A DNA stretch of 64,000 nt from Manis javanica (Eukaryota > Chordata > Mammalia > Pholidota > Manidae): positions 117,012,302-117,076,301 of the forward strand of contig NC_133164.1 in assembly GCF_040802235.1 (NCBI RefSeq), written 5' to 3'. Shown here piece by piece: positions 35,410-46,997 of the stretch. Positions within the stretch are counted from its first letter, which is position 1. Every line of letters starts with the position of its first letter. Position numbers and translations under genes: made by a program. Below the pieces are notes generated by a model that saw nothing but the letters and a program-made list of their open reading frames with translations, was not told the origin of the DNA and made no database searches.

Positions 35410-37103
35410 TTATACTCCACAAATGAGGAAAATCATTTGGCATTTGTCTTTCTCCGCCTGGCTTATTTCACTGAGCATAATGTCCTCTAGCTCCATCCAG
35501 GTTGTTGCAAATGGTAGGATTTGTTTCTTTCTTATGGCTGAATAGTATTCTATTGTGTGTATGTACCACATCTTCTTTATCCATTCATCTACTTGTGGAC
35601 ACTTAGGTTGCTTCCATATCTTGGCTATTGTAAAAGTGCTGCAATGAACAAAGGGGTGCATATGTCTTTTTGAATCTGAAAAGTTGTATTCTTTGGGTAT
35701 ATTCTAAGGAGTGGGATTCCCGGGTCAAGTGGTATTTGTATTTTTAGTTTTTTGAGGAACCGCCATACTGCTTTCCACAATGGTTGAACTAGCTTACATT
35801 CCCACCAGCAGTGTAAGAAGGTTCCCCTTTCTCTGCATCCTCACCAACATTTGTTGTTCTTAGTCTTTTCAATTCTGGCCATCCTTACTGGTGTGAGGTG
35901 ATATCTCATTGTGGTTATAATTTGCATTTCCCTGATGATTGGTGATGTGGAGCATTTTTTCATGTGTCTGTTGGCCATCTGAATTTCTTCTTTGGAGAAC
36001 TGTCTCTGCATATCCTCTGCCCATTTTTTAATTGTGTTATTTGCTTTTTGGGTGTTGAGGCATGTAAGTTCTTTATATGTCTTGGATGTTAACCCCCTGT
36101 CAGATATGTCATTTACAAATATATTCTCCCATACTGTAGGATGCCTTTTTGTTTTGTTGATGATGTCCTTCGCCGTGCAAAAACTTTTTAGTTTGATGTA
36201 GTCCCATGAGTTCATTTTTGCTTTTGTTTCCCTTTCTCGAGGAGATGCGTTCTGGAAGAAGTTGCTCATGCTTATATTCAGGAGATGTTTGCCTATGTTG
36301 TCTTCTCAGAGTTATATGGTTTCATGACTTACATTCAAGTCTTTAATCCATTTCGAGTTTACTTTTGTGCATGGGGTTAAACAATAATCCAGTTTCATTC
36401 TCTTGCATGTAGCTGTCCAGTTTTGCCACCACCAGCTGTTGAAGAGGCTGTCATTTCCCCATTGTATGTCCATGGCTCCTTTATCATATATTAATTGACC
36501 ATATATGGTTGGGTTTATATCAGGGCTTTCTAGTCTGTTCCATTGGTCTATGGGTCTGTTCTTGTGCCAGTACCAAATTGTCTTGATTACTGTGGCTTTG
36601 TAGTAGAGCTTGAAGTTGGGGAGTATAATTCCCCCTGTTTTATTCTTCCTTCTCAGGATTGCTTTGGCTATTCAAGGTCTTTTGTGGTTCCATATGAATT
36701 TGAGGATGATTTTCTGTAGTTCGTTGAAGAATGCTGTTGGTATTTTGATAGCAATTGCATTGAATCTATAGATTGCTTTAGGCAGGATGGCCATTTTGAC
36801 AATATTAATTCTTCCTATCCATGAGCACGGGATGTGTTTCCATATATTGGTATCTTCATTAATTTCTCTCATGAGTGTCTTGTAGTTTTCAGAGTATAGG
36901 TCTTTCACTTCCTTGGTTAGATTTATTCCTAGGTATTTTATTCTTTTTGATGCAATTATAAATGGAATTGTTTTCCTGATTTCTCTCTCTGCTAGTTCAT
37001 TGTTAGTGTATAGGAATGCCACAGATTTCTGTGTATTAATTTTGTATCCTATAACTTTGCTGAATTCAGATATTAGATCTAGTAGTTTTGGAGTGGAGTC
37101 TTT
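35410..37103 (-). pseudogene. L1 ORF2 (endonuclease/reverse transcriptase) fragment, broken
   Basis: The C-terminal half of ORF2p in three minus-strand frames. The first is 37103-36672: the end of the RT domain, with '[18 protein letters not shown]', '[19 protein letters not shown]' and '[19 protein letters not shown]'. The second is 36269-35841, with '[12 protein letters not shown]'-type and '[19 protein letters not shown]' blocks. The third is 35661-35410, with 'FTIAKIWKQPKCP' and 'DEWIKKMWYIHTIEYYSAI', ending at the natural stop. One break, after 'WNHKRP' at about 36671, is a TGA where related L1s have CGA Arg, fitting CpG decay. The catalytic RT motif and the endonuclease domain lie in the missing 5' part, so it cannot be functional. 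Confidence 0.92.
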
Positions 37104-37119
37104 AAATTCAAGGCATTTC
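37104..37119 (+). repeat. Target-site duplication, L1 5' side
   Basis: AAATTCAAGGCATTTC, the partner of 35041-35056, with a single T/C difference. Confidence 0.85.
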
Positions 37120-38134
37120 ATGGGCCTGATATGCATGGCCTTTGATACATTAGAAAAATCATTTTGTTACTAATAAAAAAAATTGTTCCCTCTCCTTTAA
37201 CCTTTTCGTTAGCTAACTGTGTGACTTCATTCCTTATAACCTCTCCTAGTGAGAGATTTTGTATCTACAAAGGATTATTGTAATTCCACCTGCTCTGTCT
37301 GCTTGTCTCATGGGGTGTTGTGATGAACAAATAAAGTAATACATGTGGGTGTCCTCTGGAAAAAGATACCAATATATAATTTAAGGTATTTAGCAAGAGG
37401 GCTTGTAAATTTGAAACATCAAAATACTGAAAAGCTGACTATATGGTGACAGACTACGACATTTAAGAACATGAACAGTACTTGTACTATCAAACATTTT
37501 ATGTGAAAAACCAGCAGTGTCATTCATAAAGATGTTTTTTTTTAATACAGAAACATTGGGTAATCTCACTGAACAAAATAGAAAACCTGACAAGATATAA
37601 ATACATTGTTCTGGATGGTATTTAATCCCACTGTTGACAGCAAAGGATACACTGGCTGGAAAGCTGATGGCCTCTGATAGAAAGTATACATTGCAATTAG
37701 GTAAAATAGAGAACAGATTTATGCCAAAGAAGCTCATTCATCTGACAAGACCAAAAAGAAAGAAAGAAAACTTGAACAAATAGATAAGGACTGTGGTTTG
37801 GAATTACCCAGCTAAGACATAGTGACAGTCAAAATGGGAAGGGCATTGTGAAAAGGCCGGTTTCAGTTGAACGATGATGGATGTTGCAGAGATTTAGCAT
37901 TAATAGGAGCAAATGCAATATTCAGAGTGATTTTTGAAGAGAATGGTATCAGTCTGAAAAGGTAATGCAAGTCATTTAAAATAAATCCAAATACCCAGAA
38001 CACAAAGTACCTTTGTAATTGACGGCTTCTTAGTGACACTGAATACTTTTGGGCTTAAAATACAGGTTTCTAAGAAGTCAATTTCAAGGAGATTAATTAA
38101 TATTTAATATAGTGCATTGAAAGTGCAAATGGCC
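37120..38134. other. Unique AT-rich DNA
   Basis: No gene or nameable repeat. A short (GAAA)n occurs at about 37757-37768. The 115-codon minus frame 37390-37737 is not recognisable. Confidence 0.45.
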
Positions 38135-38265
38135 TGGTTCCTTCTGCAGTCCTTTGGCATCAGAGGGCTGTGTCACCATCAGGCAGTGTCCTCTTCTGTA
38201 AAATGGAAGAACTGACCCACGTGGCCTGTATGACCTTGTAAGCACCCACAGGTTACTCCGTGAAG
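38135..38265 (+). mobile_element. MIR-like SINE remnant
   Basis: 'gtcctcttctgtaaaatgga' followed by 'agaactgacccacgtggcct' resembles the MIR/MIR3 'count of cells' segment in plus orientation. The 5' half is poorly preserved. Confidence 0.45.
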
Positions 38266-39694
38266 GAAGTAAGAGCCCACTACACTGGAAGGCATGACCA
38301 GGACTCACTTATCAATCCTGGGGCTCTGGCCCAGGCTAGGGGGCCCAGGGGAGTGGACCTTGCATGTTCTCAGCCTGGGGACGAGTGTGCCCTGGAAAGA
38401 GGGCCTTGAGGTGAGGAGGGATGTTTGTGACCAAGTGAACTCAAAATGATTTTCAGATATCTCTGGAAATTTCAGGCAATGAGGGGGAATTTAGTTATTT
38501 CCTCACCATGAAAGCTTGGTTGCTTTGGAGTCTCTGTGTAGGTGTCCTTATATCAGAAACATGAAAGTGGACATTGTACTTTTCCATCTCATAAGCAGAG
38601 GACAGGGGAGAGCGAGAACTTTCTACTAGTTTTCCTTGGTTGGTTCATCTTATCTATGCTAACTATGTTCCCGGGAAAGTATCAGCAAAACCCAATATGC
38701 AGAAGGAAAATTGGTAACAGCCCTTTCCTGCCAGTCCTGGCACGGCAGCCAGTGTGGCCCTGGAATGTGGTTTGGTAGTCGCCTTGTTCATTTAATGTCA
38801 ACCAAGTTGGTATTTGTGGTGCAACCTGATGTTGATGAGACAAGCAAACAAATAAATGAAAAATGCTGAAAGCATACTAGAACAAGGCACACCTAATTCT
38901 GTATGATTCAAATCTACTTTGGGTATTTGAAATCTGTACCACAGCCTTGGATGGATGCAGCAATAAGAAGATTACACCAAAATTATGAATTTAACAACAG
39001 AGATGGAGATTCTTTCTCTGGAACCATTTCTTGGCCTCAGCCATGAGTTTTTCTCACTGAAGACTTTCATGTAGAAAATAGGAGTTGCTTTTCAAGGCAT
39101 TTCAACCTCATTCTGCTGAAATCTTCTCCCTGCTTTTCACTATTTCATCAAGAGAGAGGAGAGAGAGAAAGGGAGAAAGAAGAAGGGAAAAGCCACACAC
39201 ACAGAAATACTGAGAGAGATATCTTCCATGAGAAACTCACCTGAAAGAAAATATTTGTCATAGAAACAATGGCATACTTTGTATGCATTGTGAAGAAATA
39301 TCTCAGTGTGACACTAGGCCAGAGCATGCCAGTCTGATGGAGGGGATGAGAGACCAGCAGCAAACTCTTTCATAATATCTTATGCCTGGAGTTATTGTTA
39401 CTCTAAAAATTGGTTTACATTACCAAATTGCTATTTAAGCATCTCCCAGAAACAAATGTATCTTATATGTGCTGCAGGTATATATAGGCTATGTCTATCT
39501 ATATATGTGTAATTATACCTATAATTGTCCAGCTACATTATAAAAGAAAAGGTGGGAGAAAGGATGAGTTCCATTCATGTAAACAAAATCTCAAGCCAAA
39601 TGAAACCAATTACAAATAATTCACACTGTGTTTCCTGAATATTTGCTAAGAAATGTGGTTTCCACCAAAATTATAATTGTCTTAAGATGCTTGG
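38266..39694. other. Unique DNA with a GA-rich tract
   Basis: No gene recognised. Polypurine GA-rich sequence at about 39150-39193. 38300-38420 is locally GC-rich without a nameable family. Confidence 0.45.
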
Positions 39695-39895
39695 TTCTTG
39701 GGTCGTAGTGTCAGAGAACTTGGCTCAAGATCCAAGTTTATATTTGAATGTCTGAATTACCTCCTGAAAATATCTTAACTCCTTAAACATCTATTAGTAT
39801 AGTTGTAGCAATAACTGTAAGAGCAGTATTTATCTCACTAGGTTATTGCAAGATTTAAAGAGAAAAATGAATTTTAAACACTGAAAGATAAGGGT
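39695..39895 (+). mobile_element. MIR remnant (plus strand)
   Basis: Plus-strand MIR layout: 'gtagtgtcagagaacttggc', a diverged core ('taactccttaaacatctatt'), then 'tatctcactaggttattgca' and 'agatttaaagagaaaaatga'. Confidence 0.65.
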
Positions 39896-40105
39896 TAGTT
39901 TGATTGAGGATGAACTCCTACAGGCTGACTTCCCAGCACACAGCTGGCCTCCTACGGATCTCGGCAGAAAGCTGCTGCGATCCAGTGCTTAAGGCACTAG
40001 TCTCTTAGCCCATTGCCTGCCCGGACTCTCCGTGGGCTTCTGCCAAGGACACTGCCCTAGCCGATCTGATCTGGAGTGTGTGCCGTTTGCCTTAATTGTG
40101 CAGCA

Positions 40106-40258
40106 TCTCAGTCTGTTCTGGCCGCTGTAGCAAAACGCCATAGACCAGGTGGCTTCTAAACAGCATAAATGTATTCCTTGTACTTTTGGAGGCTGGACGT
40201 CCAAGATAAAAGGTGCTGGTATATTTGGTGTCTGGTGAGAGCCTGCTTGCTGGTTATC
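40106..40258 (-). mobile_element. MaLR LTR fragment (minus strand)
   Basis: Inverted MaLR LTR end: 'ctcagtctgttctggccgct', 'caaaacgccatagaccaggt', 'ttttggaggctggacgtcca' and 'gtctggtgagagcctgcttg'. About 150 bp, truncated. Confidence 0.8.
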
Positions 40259-42764
40259 TGTTATACAAGCATCTTTATAACAAATGTTTACATCTAAATC
40301 ATACTGTGTGTTTTATGTGTATGTATCTATATTATATAATATATAGTCTAATAAAAAATAGTTTGACTATAATTTTCTTAGCTTATATATAATTTTATAA
40401 ATTAATTGACTGCTAAAATATATATATATATTTTTACATAAATATGTATATAGTTTTACATATATATACATAGTTTACATAAATTGATATGCATTCGTAT
40501 AAAGTATCATTCCAGGTATTCTTTGTTTCCTCTATTAAACCCCATATTAAAGAATCTTCTGGATATTCTGCTGTGAATAAAGTGGACAGCAACTGACAAC
40601 TGGCACACATTTCCATTCCTGGAGTGGGAAGATGACTTCATGAACAACATGCTTTTTCTTCATTTTACACTTTACCATGTATGTTGCATTATTAAACAAA
40701 CTCCAAGGACCACCGTTGTACCCAGTTGAACAGCAGAATCAAAAGCATCAGCTCAATCAGTAGCCACTGAAGTCAAACCAAACCAATTATGTGGGTGTTT
40801 CTGTTTTTGTTTTTTCATTGATAGAGGGTGTCATTCTGACGAAACAGTCTTAAGAGCTACATCATACATTCCTGAGACTAGTCAACTAGAGATGTTTTAT
40901 TCAGCTTTCACTAGTCTATATAGTATAATGTATAATGTAATGTAAAGATAACTTACCATCAAGCAAAATACCCTATTAACCACTTTTGTTTTTTTCCTTG
41001 GATTTGAGAATAAACATTTAAGAATTATTTATCTGTGGGATGCAGCTACTCTGAATACAACTTCATCCTTAAGAGAACTTTTCCCTTCCTGTGTCCCATT
41101 AAATTAGAAAAAAATATGAAAAATGTTAATTGACTTCAAAGACACTGATAGTATTATCTGTGTTTTAAAGGACAGTCTGTTTTGACAAATGAAATTACCC
41201 CGTTTATTTCACTCCATTTATATTCTTTCCAGTCAATAAACAGGATCATTCTGCAGAACTTACATTCCAGATAAAACCCAAATTCCTTGAGGACAATTTA
41301 AGATACACAGTAGGCTGACACTCAGCATTCTGCATTAATTCTCTGAACAGCAGACCACCTCTACGCAGCAAGAGGACAGTCAGCCAGAATGCAATAAAGA
41401 TGATGGGCTATGCCTGATGAAAACACAATGAAATAGATGCAGAAGGGAAATGTCAATAAAATAGGAATCAAGAAACCATGAAAAGAATCAGCATAATCAC
41501 ATAGTCATGACATAGCCCATCTTATGACTACCGAGGCTTGTGAAAGCCTGATGGGGAGATGGCTTAGGGGACCTTTCATAGGAATCAATGATTGTGAACC
41601 AGTTCAACAATTAAACCCGTCTGCTCTGGGTCACTCACACATGTGCTGTCTTCATGGGTCTTACAAATACTGTGGAATAGTGACTTCCACTTAGTTCTTT
41701 TAGAGTCTATCTGAAAGCAAGCTGAGGACAGACCCTGAGGCAGCTGTCGGTGGATTGACAGAGCCTGGCGGGAAGGCGGAGGCACACTAAAACAAATCAG
41801 ATATGAGCAAGAAGCCAGGATATAAAGTTGGAAGCAAACAGTTACAAATTCTAATAAACAAGTAAAAAAAAAAAAAAGGTAGTAAACATACTCTTAAATT
41901 CAGTGAAAGATTATGAATGACATCTTGCTGACATGTGAGCTCTATGAGAGGCCTATTGCACCAGAACCACTGGCCATCTGTATCTTAAACGTGCAATACT
42001 CTAAATCCAGTGTCAGACACGGATCACACAGCTGAACATGTAAGCTGAAGACCTATGGAACAAGCATCCAAAGAGGTGTATTTAACAAATTTCTTGGAAT
42101 ATTGTCAGTGGCTATGTAATAAGTCTTAGGCAATAATTCTACCTCTACACGTGAAATGTTTACTCTGCATATGGAAGACACTGCTCACGAACATTATGAT
42201 TTTACCACCTGCTCATATTATATTCCTTTGGGCTAGAAATGTTTATTCCAGAAAAAGAAAATTAGCATTTTTGAGAACTCCATTGTTGGCTTTTCTACAA
42301 ATGCCTCATTGACCTACAGTTGGAGTTAATTAAAATGTCTAACTAGGGTACTTCCTAAAACAGAATCAGCATGACTTATTCCCAAAAATTCTGGTAATTT
42401 CTTAATTGCTTTGGGACTCAAAGATTGAGTTCAAACCCAAGGATGTTGTACTAGTACTAAATTTGGCCATGGGTCATAGGAAGTAGTTTAAATAAACGTG
42501 CTGAAACTTATTTCCTAATTATGTCAGCTGAATTTGACCCTAGATAGTTTATGAAATTGAGTCCCCTGATGGACTGTAGTAGATTCAGTTCCCATAAGGA
42601 AACACTTTTGATCATTCTAGGTGTCAACAAAACTGGAAATCTGGCCAGATGTGATTAGTTAGCTCAATTCTGATGTCAGTACATTGAAGCCATTCAGGAA
42701 ACCAATGAAATGAAGTGTGGTGTGTGCTGGAAGGTACACAGGGGACTGATGGGCATGACTGCAA
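40259..42764. other. Unique AT-rich DNA
   Basis: TA-rich low-complexity sequence at about 40325-40480 (TATATA runs). A poly-A of about 14 occurs at 41864. No gene or other nameable repeat. Confidence 0.45.
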
Positions 42765-42925
42765 ATCTTCTCTCTTCCTCCCATTAGCTGTTTGACCTTT
42801 AGCAAGTTATTCAGCCTCTGTAAGCCTCTGTTCCCTGCTATGCACAATGGAGGTGACACCACTTGTCTGGGAGTGTGCACCGCGTGGCACACTCAGGGCA
42901 TGTAGTAGGCCTTCAGTAATTTGGA
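42765..42925 (+). mobile_element. MIR remnant (plus strand)
   Basis: 'agctgtttgacctttagcaa', 'gttattcagcctctgtaagc', 'ctatgcacaatggaggtgac' and a tail 'gcatgtagtaggccttcagt' match MIR from the core to the 3' end. Confidence 0.8.
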
Positions 42926-42954
42926 GCTAAAATCAAAGAAACCCCATTGAAGCA

Positions 42955-43122
42955 GTGGGTCTTCTCCTTGGCTGGGCATTAAAGTCACCTGGGGGAGGAT
43001 GGGAAGCCTGTCTTTGCCCAGGCTCCACCCCAGACCATTGACACTTCCCAGCATCAGTCCCCTTTCAGAAGTGCACTGGGTATTTCTAACCTACAGCCAG
43101 GGTCTATCCTGGAGAAGAATTT
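42955..43122 (+). mobile_element. MER5A-like hAT-Charlie MITE
   Basis: 'agcagtgggtcttctccttg', 'gcattaaagtcacctggggg' and 'cccaggctccaccccagacc', with a right end 'agccagggtctatcctggag', are those of MER5A in plus orientation. Confidence 0.8.
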
Positions 43123-43179
43123 CATCCAGCGCTTACAGGGATCTCAGAGGTCAAAGCCCTAATGGTGCTTAAATGCTGG

Positions 43180-43328
43180 ACTTTTGCCTCAGAATCACTT
43201 TGGAAAGCACACTCAACAAGCACGTACTCTCGCCTCACATCAGAGTCACTGGTGAGAATCCCCGTGGGTTTGCCTCAGAGCCTGGACTGTTAACATGATC
43301 CCCAAGTGATTCTGATCATAGTCAAATC
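43180..43328 (+). mobile_element. Second MER5A-like fragment
   Basis: 'cacatcagagtcactggtga', 'tgcctcagagcctggactgt' and 'ccccaagtgattctgatcat' fit a diverged MER5-type element close to the first, perhaps a duplicate or an independent insertion. Confidence 0.55.
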
Positions 43329-43339
43329 CGTAGTCAAAC

Positions 43340-43490
43340 AAAATGAGTTTCCCTGCTTGTTGTCATATCACAAATGGAAAAACGGAGACCCAGAGACCCA
43401 GAGAGCAGAAATGACTTGTTCAAGGGTACCTAGCAGTGCATGGCCGAGTCATAAAAACCCAGTTCTCCAGGCCCTCTATCCAGTTCTACT
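43340..43490 (-). mobile_element. MIR remnant (minus strand)
   Basis: Inverted MIR: 'tcacaaatggaaaaacggag', 'aaatgacttgttcaagggta' and 'cctagcagtgcatggccgag', then 'cccagttctccaggccctct'. Confidence 0.75.
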
Positions 43491-46400
43491 GCTAAGACTT
43501 TTACTGCTTTTACTGCTACTTTTGATTGGCTTAAAAAATAAGATCTGTGAAACCCACTCCTGCTTTCATTCATATGGTGCCTGCGAGTAAGCACAGTTGT
43601 TGAAACTCAAAGGGAGTCCTCCATAGTCAACAAAGCTTACAGTTCTGAAAGAGAATAGTCCTACTTGAGAATTGCATGGGGCAAATTAACAAGTTCTGAA
43701 TCACAGCCTTCAGTTTTACTGGGTCTTTCAGGAAAAATATGAAAAGAAAAAATCACATTGCTTTTTCTTACTCTGCTTTGCTGAATAATAATAATAATTC
43801 TCTGTACTATTTGCATTTGCCAGGTGCAGGGCTAAGATGACTATAAAGGCAGTTGCAGATCCACTTCTTTTAGTGATCAGAACAAAGCCTTTTGTTTCTT
43901 TGAGGTCAGCACATCATACTCTCCAGCCAGTTCTGCTAGGAAGATTGATGGTTTTCATCATTCAGACACACTGTTGAAGAGATAGTCTAATAACAGTGCA
44001 TATCAAATCATCCCCAGTCAGCCGAAGAGAATAGGGTGTGATTGTCAGCCCCCTTGCAGTTCGCACTCAGCTAGCACACCAAGGTGCTTGGGAGACAGAT
44101 GCTGGTAAATGAACAAAGCTCAGGATATTTAAGATTAGAAGTAATCGCTGGCTGAAGTATTTGGGGAGGGAGGAGTAGAAAATTTTATGTTTACATCTTA
44201 CTTCACTGTATATCATCTGCTGGATGAATGATAATATATTAAAATATTTTAGGGTGCAGCCGAGTTACTTGGATTAGACGTTCCCACAAGGAAACAGGAG
44301 GAACACAACTTCTGATACAGGAAGACAAACAAAACCATAGTTATCTAACCAGGTAGAGGAATAAATCAGAATTTCAGCTAGACTTAACTGTTTGGTCTAA
44401 ATTACTGCTAAAGAGATTCTATCTGGTAACAAAGGACTGGACTATAGCTCCGGGTTTACAAAGACTAGCTCAGTAAGTTTTTCTGGTTTACCCCAATTTT
44501 ATCACAAAAAGATTGCAGGATTGGACTGCATAATCTTTTCTACCTTAAAGCCAGTATTTTTGCCAATGAGTAATTGACCTTTTATGTTAATTATGAGATA
44601 TACAATACAGTTTACTTAGAAAGATCTCAAATACAATAGATCAGAGTATGTATATTTTTATGACAGAATTTCTGCAACATGAAAGAGTAAAATGAGTCAG
44701 TGTGTGACTTAAGAAGAAACAGTATTTGGAAATATATATATATACACACACACATATGTATCAGTAGGCAGAATAATTATTAAATATGGCTAACTAAAAA
44801 TTTCTACATTGCTTTTATGCAATTGAATTGGATTATTGAAACAAAGCATAGGAAAAAGAAACCTCTTTCTTCAGCATGCCTACAAGGCTGCTCTCTGAAG
44901 AGTTGGGATATTTTCCCTTGGGAATTCAGTGTCAACATTACTAGATATGCCCCAGAGGGAGAGGAGAGAAATAAATGAGCTCAAATTTATAGTCCCCTTG
45001 TCTTGAGTGTTTTCTTGAAGCAGTAGTTATGAATCTATAATGAGTTTATAAAAAAAATGTTCCTACTTTTGATCCACTATATTTTAGAACTCAAACTTAG
45101 GTACACAAAAGAGAAACAAAAGATTTGAATATTTTGGGGTTTTTTTCCAAAAATAGTTTATCAACTGATGCTTTAGCCAAGAACTGCTACTCATTACAAA
45201 ACCTGTAAGAATTCAAGGAAGAAATGGGTGCTGCTGAGATCATCTGTACATTTCAACTGTTATTAAACTCTATTCACAGAAATAACAAAGATTCTTATTT
45301 CAGCACAGGATGGGACTGGCCAGTTTCCCCTGACTACCCCCACATCACCCTCCAAGTGAATTAGAAGCTCACTTTGGGAACATTTTTCAAACCATATTGT
45401 TCTCACCTCAAATACCTGCATCCCTTCTGCTCGTTCCCTCTATCCTTGTAATGTCATTACATCAAGGGAGAGGTTTGGGGTAGTAGGCGTTATGTAAGAG
45501 ACTGGAATGGGCAGGAAATAATGAATTTAATTGAATTTCTGAAACGCTCTTTCCCAGAGTCTGTAATATGCAATCAACGTTAAATCCTAGTTGGGCAATA
45601 AGTGTTTGAGTAGTGCATTTCTGGTGAATTTTCAAAAAACAAGTTTATTTTGTTTCCCTGCAAGAAACGACTCTGCGGTAGAGTCCAGCACGAGGAGAAT
45701 GGCCTGGTCACGTGTACCAAAAATATTCGTAGTCAGAGAGGTTTGCAACATTTATGATTTTTATGCAGTCACTAGAGGATGCATGTGTTTAATTTGCCTT
45801 TAACATCATCTTCATCAAAAATAACAACTGGAAATAACCGTTCATAGGCTATAGAACTCACAGACATTGAGGTTCTGAACTTTAATAGATAACAAAACAC
45901 AAAGCACATGGAAGTGTGGTCAGCATTTCCACTGGTTTCCAACAAAAGACAATTGAAAGAGCTCTAGAGTTCTTTCCATATTATTCGTCCATTTTTTAAA
46001 ATTCTATATGGGAAATCAAAGTTTGCCAGGCAAAAAAATGAATTCATCTTAGTAAGCAACTAGATAGAGGAAGATTAAAAATTTTCTTTTAAACAGCTCT
46101 TATTCTGATTATTTTGAGACTATAAATGCAGACTCTATTATAATTGATTGCAGTCTGCTTTAAAGAAACAGGAAAACAGATAAATTAGCTGAGACATTAA
46201 AATCATTCCATATGTATCTTCTTACAGTGGTTTGGCCAAGAAATTATCATGACAATAGGCAAAAACCTGAAATTTTTGCAGGATCTTTTTCTAGATGTAA
46301 AAATCAAAAATCACCTTGGAAAAGCAGTAAGATAGTGAATATAGTACCTAGGGAGTACAGGTCAATAAGACAATACATGGCATGTGCATTTTAAGTATGC

Positions 46401-46734
46401 TTAGCACACTTTATTTCATTCTTTCTTTATTGTGTATTGGCTATTATTATATTTTACTTATCAAGTGGAAACAATCCTATGTACTCTCAAATGTCCCTGT
46501 TAGGTGGTTCACATCAACCCAACATCGAATGAAGTCTTGTAATCTCCTTCACTTTCCCTTATTACAGATAAAAAGCATGTGCCTAGCCCTAGGTAGGAGA
46601 ATCTAAAGGAATCAGATGTTAATATTCTTCTGAATTATCTCCCAGAAATTAGACCAGAGGATACTGGTCATGACCTCATCATACAGCCATGTTGAAGGAA
46701 TGTGCTTTGTAGAAGATAACATGGGATTGAAATG
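43491..46734. other. Unique AT-rich DNA
   Basis: Holds a short (AAT)n at 43783-43799 and a TA/CA-rich run at about 44734-44760. No gene or nameable interspersed repeat recognised. Confidence 0.45.
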
Positions 46735-46842
46735 AAAACAACCTTTCTTAGAATCCTGTTTCTGCCATTTACTGACTCAGAACTTCACTTTTTTATCTTG
46801 AACTTCTATTTCCTTCAATGTAAATGGGAAATCTACCATGAA
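46735..46842 (+). mobile_element. MIR remnant (plus strand)
   Basis: 'gaatcctgtttctgccattt', 'actgactcagaacttcactt' and 'ttccttcaatgtaaatggga' fit the MIR core. Confidence 0.7.
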
Positions 46843-46849
46843 CACAAAA

Positions 46850-46997
46850 AAAATCTTAGTGAGCCACACCTATGCACCAAACACCATACTAAATCCTGGG
46901 ATGCATTAATGAACAGAAAAGTTAAGGCCTTTGTCTGCATAGAATCGGGATTAGAGCAAGATTCAGGTAACCAAATAAGCATTATAAGGGAAATTTA
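46850..46997 (-). mobile_element. L2 LINE 3' remnant (minus strand)
   Basis: 'cacctatgcaccaaacacca', 'tactaaatcctgggatgcat' and 'taatgaacagaaaagttaag' are the inverted L2 3' end. It directly follows the MIR. Confidence 0.7.

Larger units (their letters stand above)
35057..37103 (-). mobile_element. 5'-truncated L1 retrotransposon (minus strand)
   Basis: About 2.05 kb of L1: a 3'UTR (35057-35409) and the C-terminal half of ORF2 on the minus strand. It is flanked by a 16-bp target-site duplication with one mismatch, and has a short interrupted poly-A tail (as T on plus). 5' truncation falls within the reverse-transcriptase domain. Similarity to L1 coding sequence is strong throughout, so this is the youngest-looking insertion in the window. 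It is still old enough to have lost its frame. The 3'UTR differs from those of primate and rodent L1s. Confidence 0.95.

Noticed and set aside
35151-35420. Minus-strand 89-codon frame and the plus frame 35124-35351
   Set aside because: Both lie in the L1 3'UTR and reflect its G-rich tract, not a gene.
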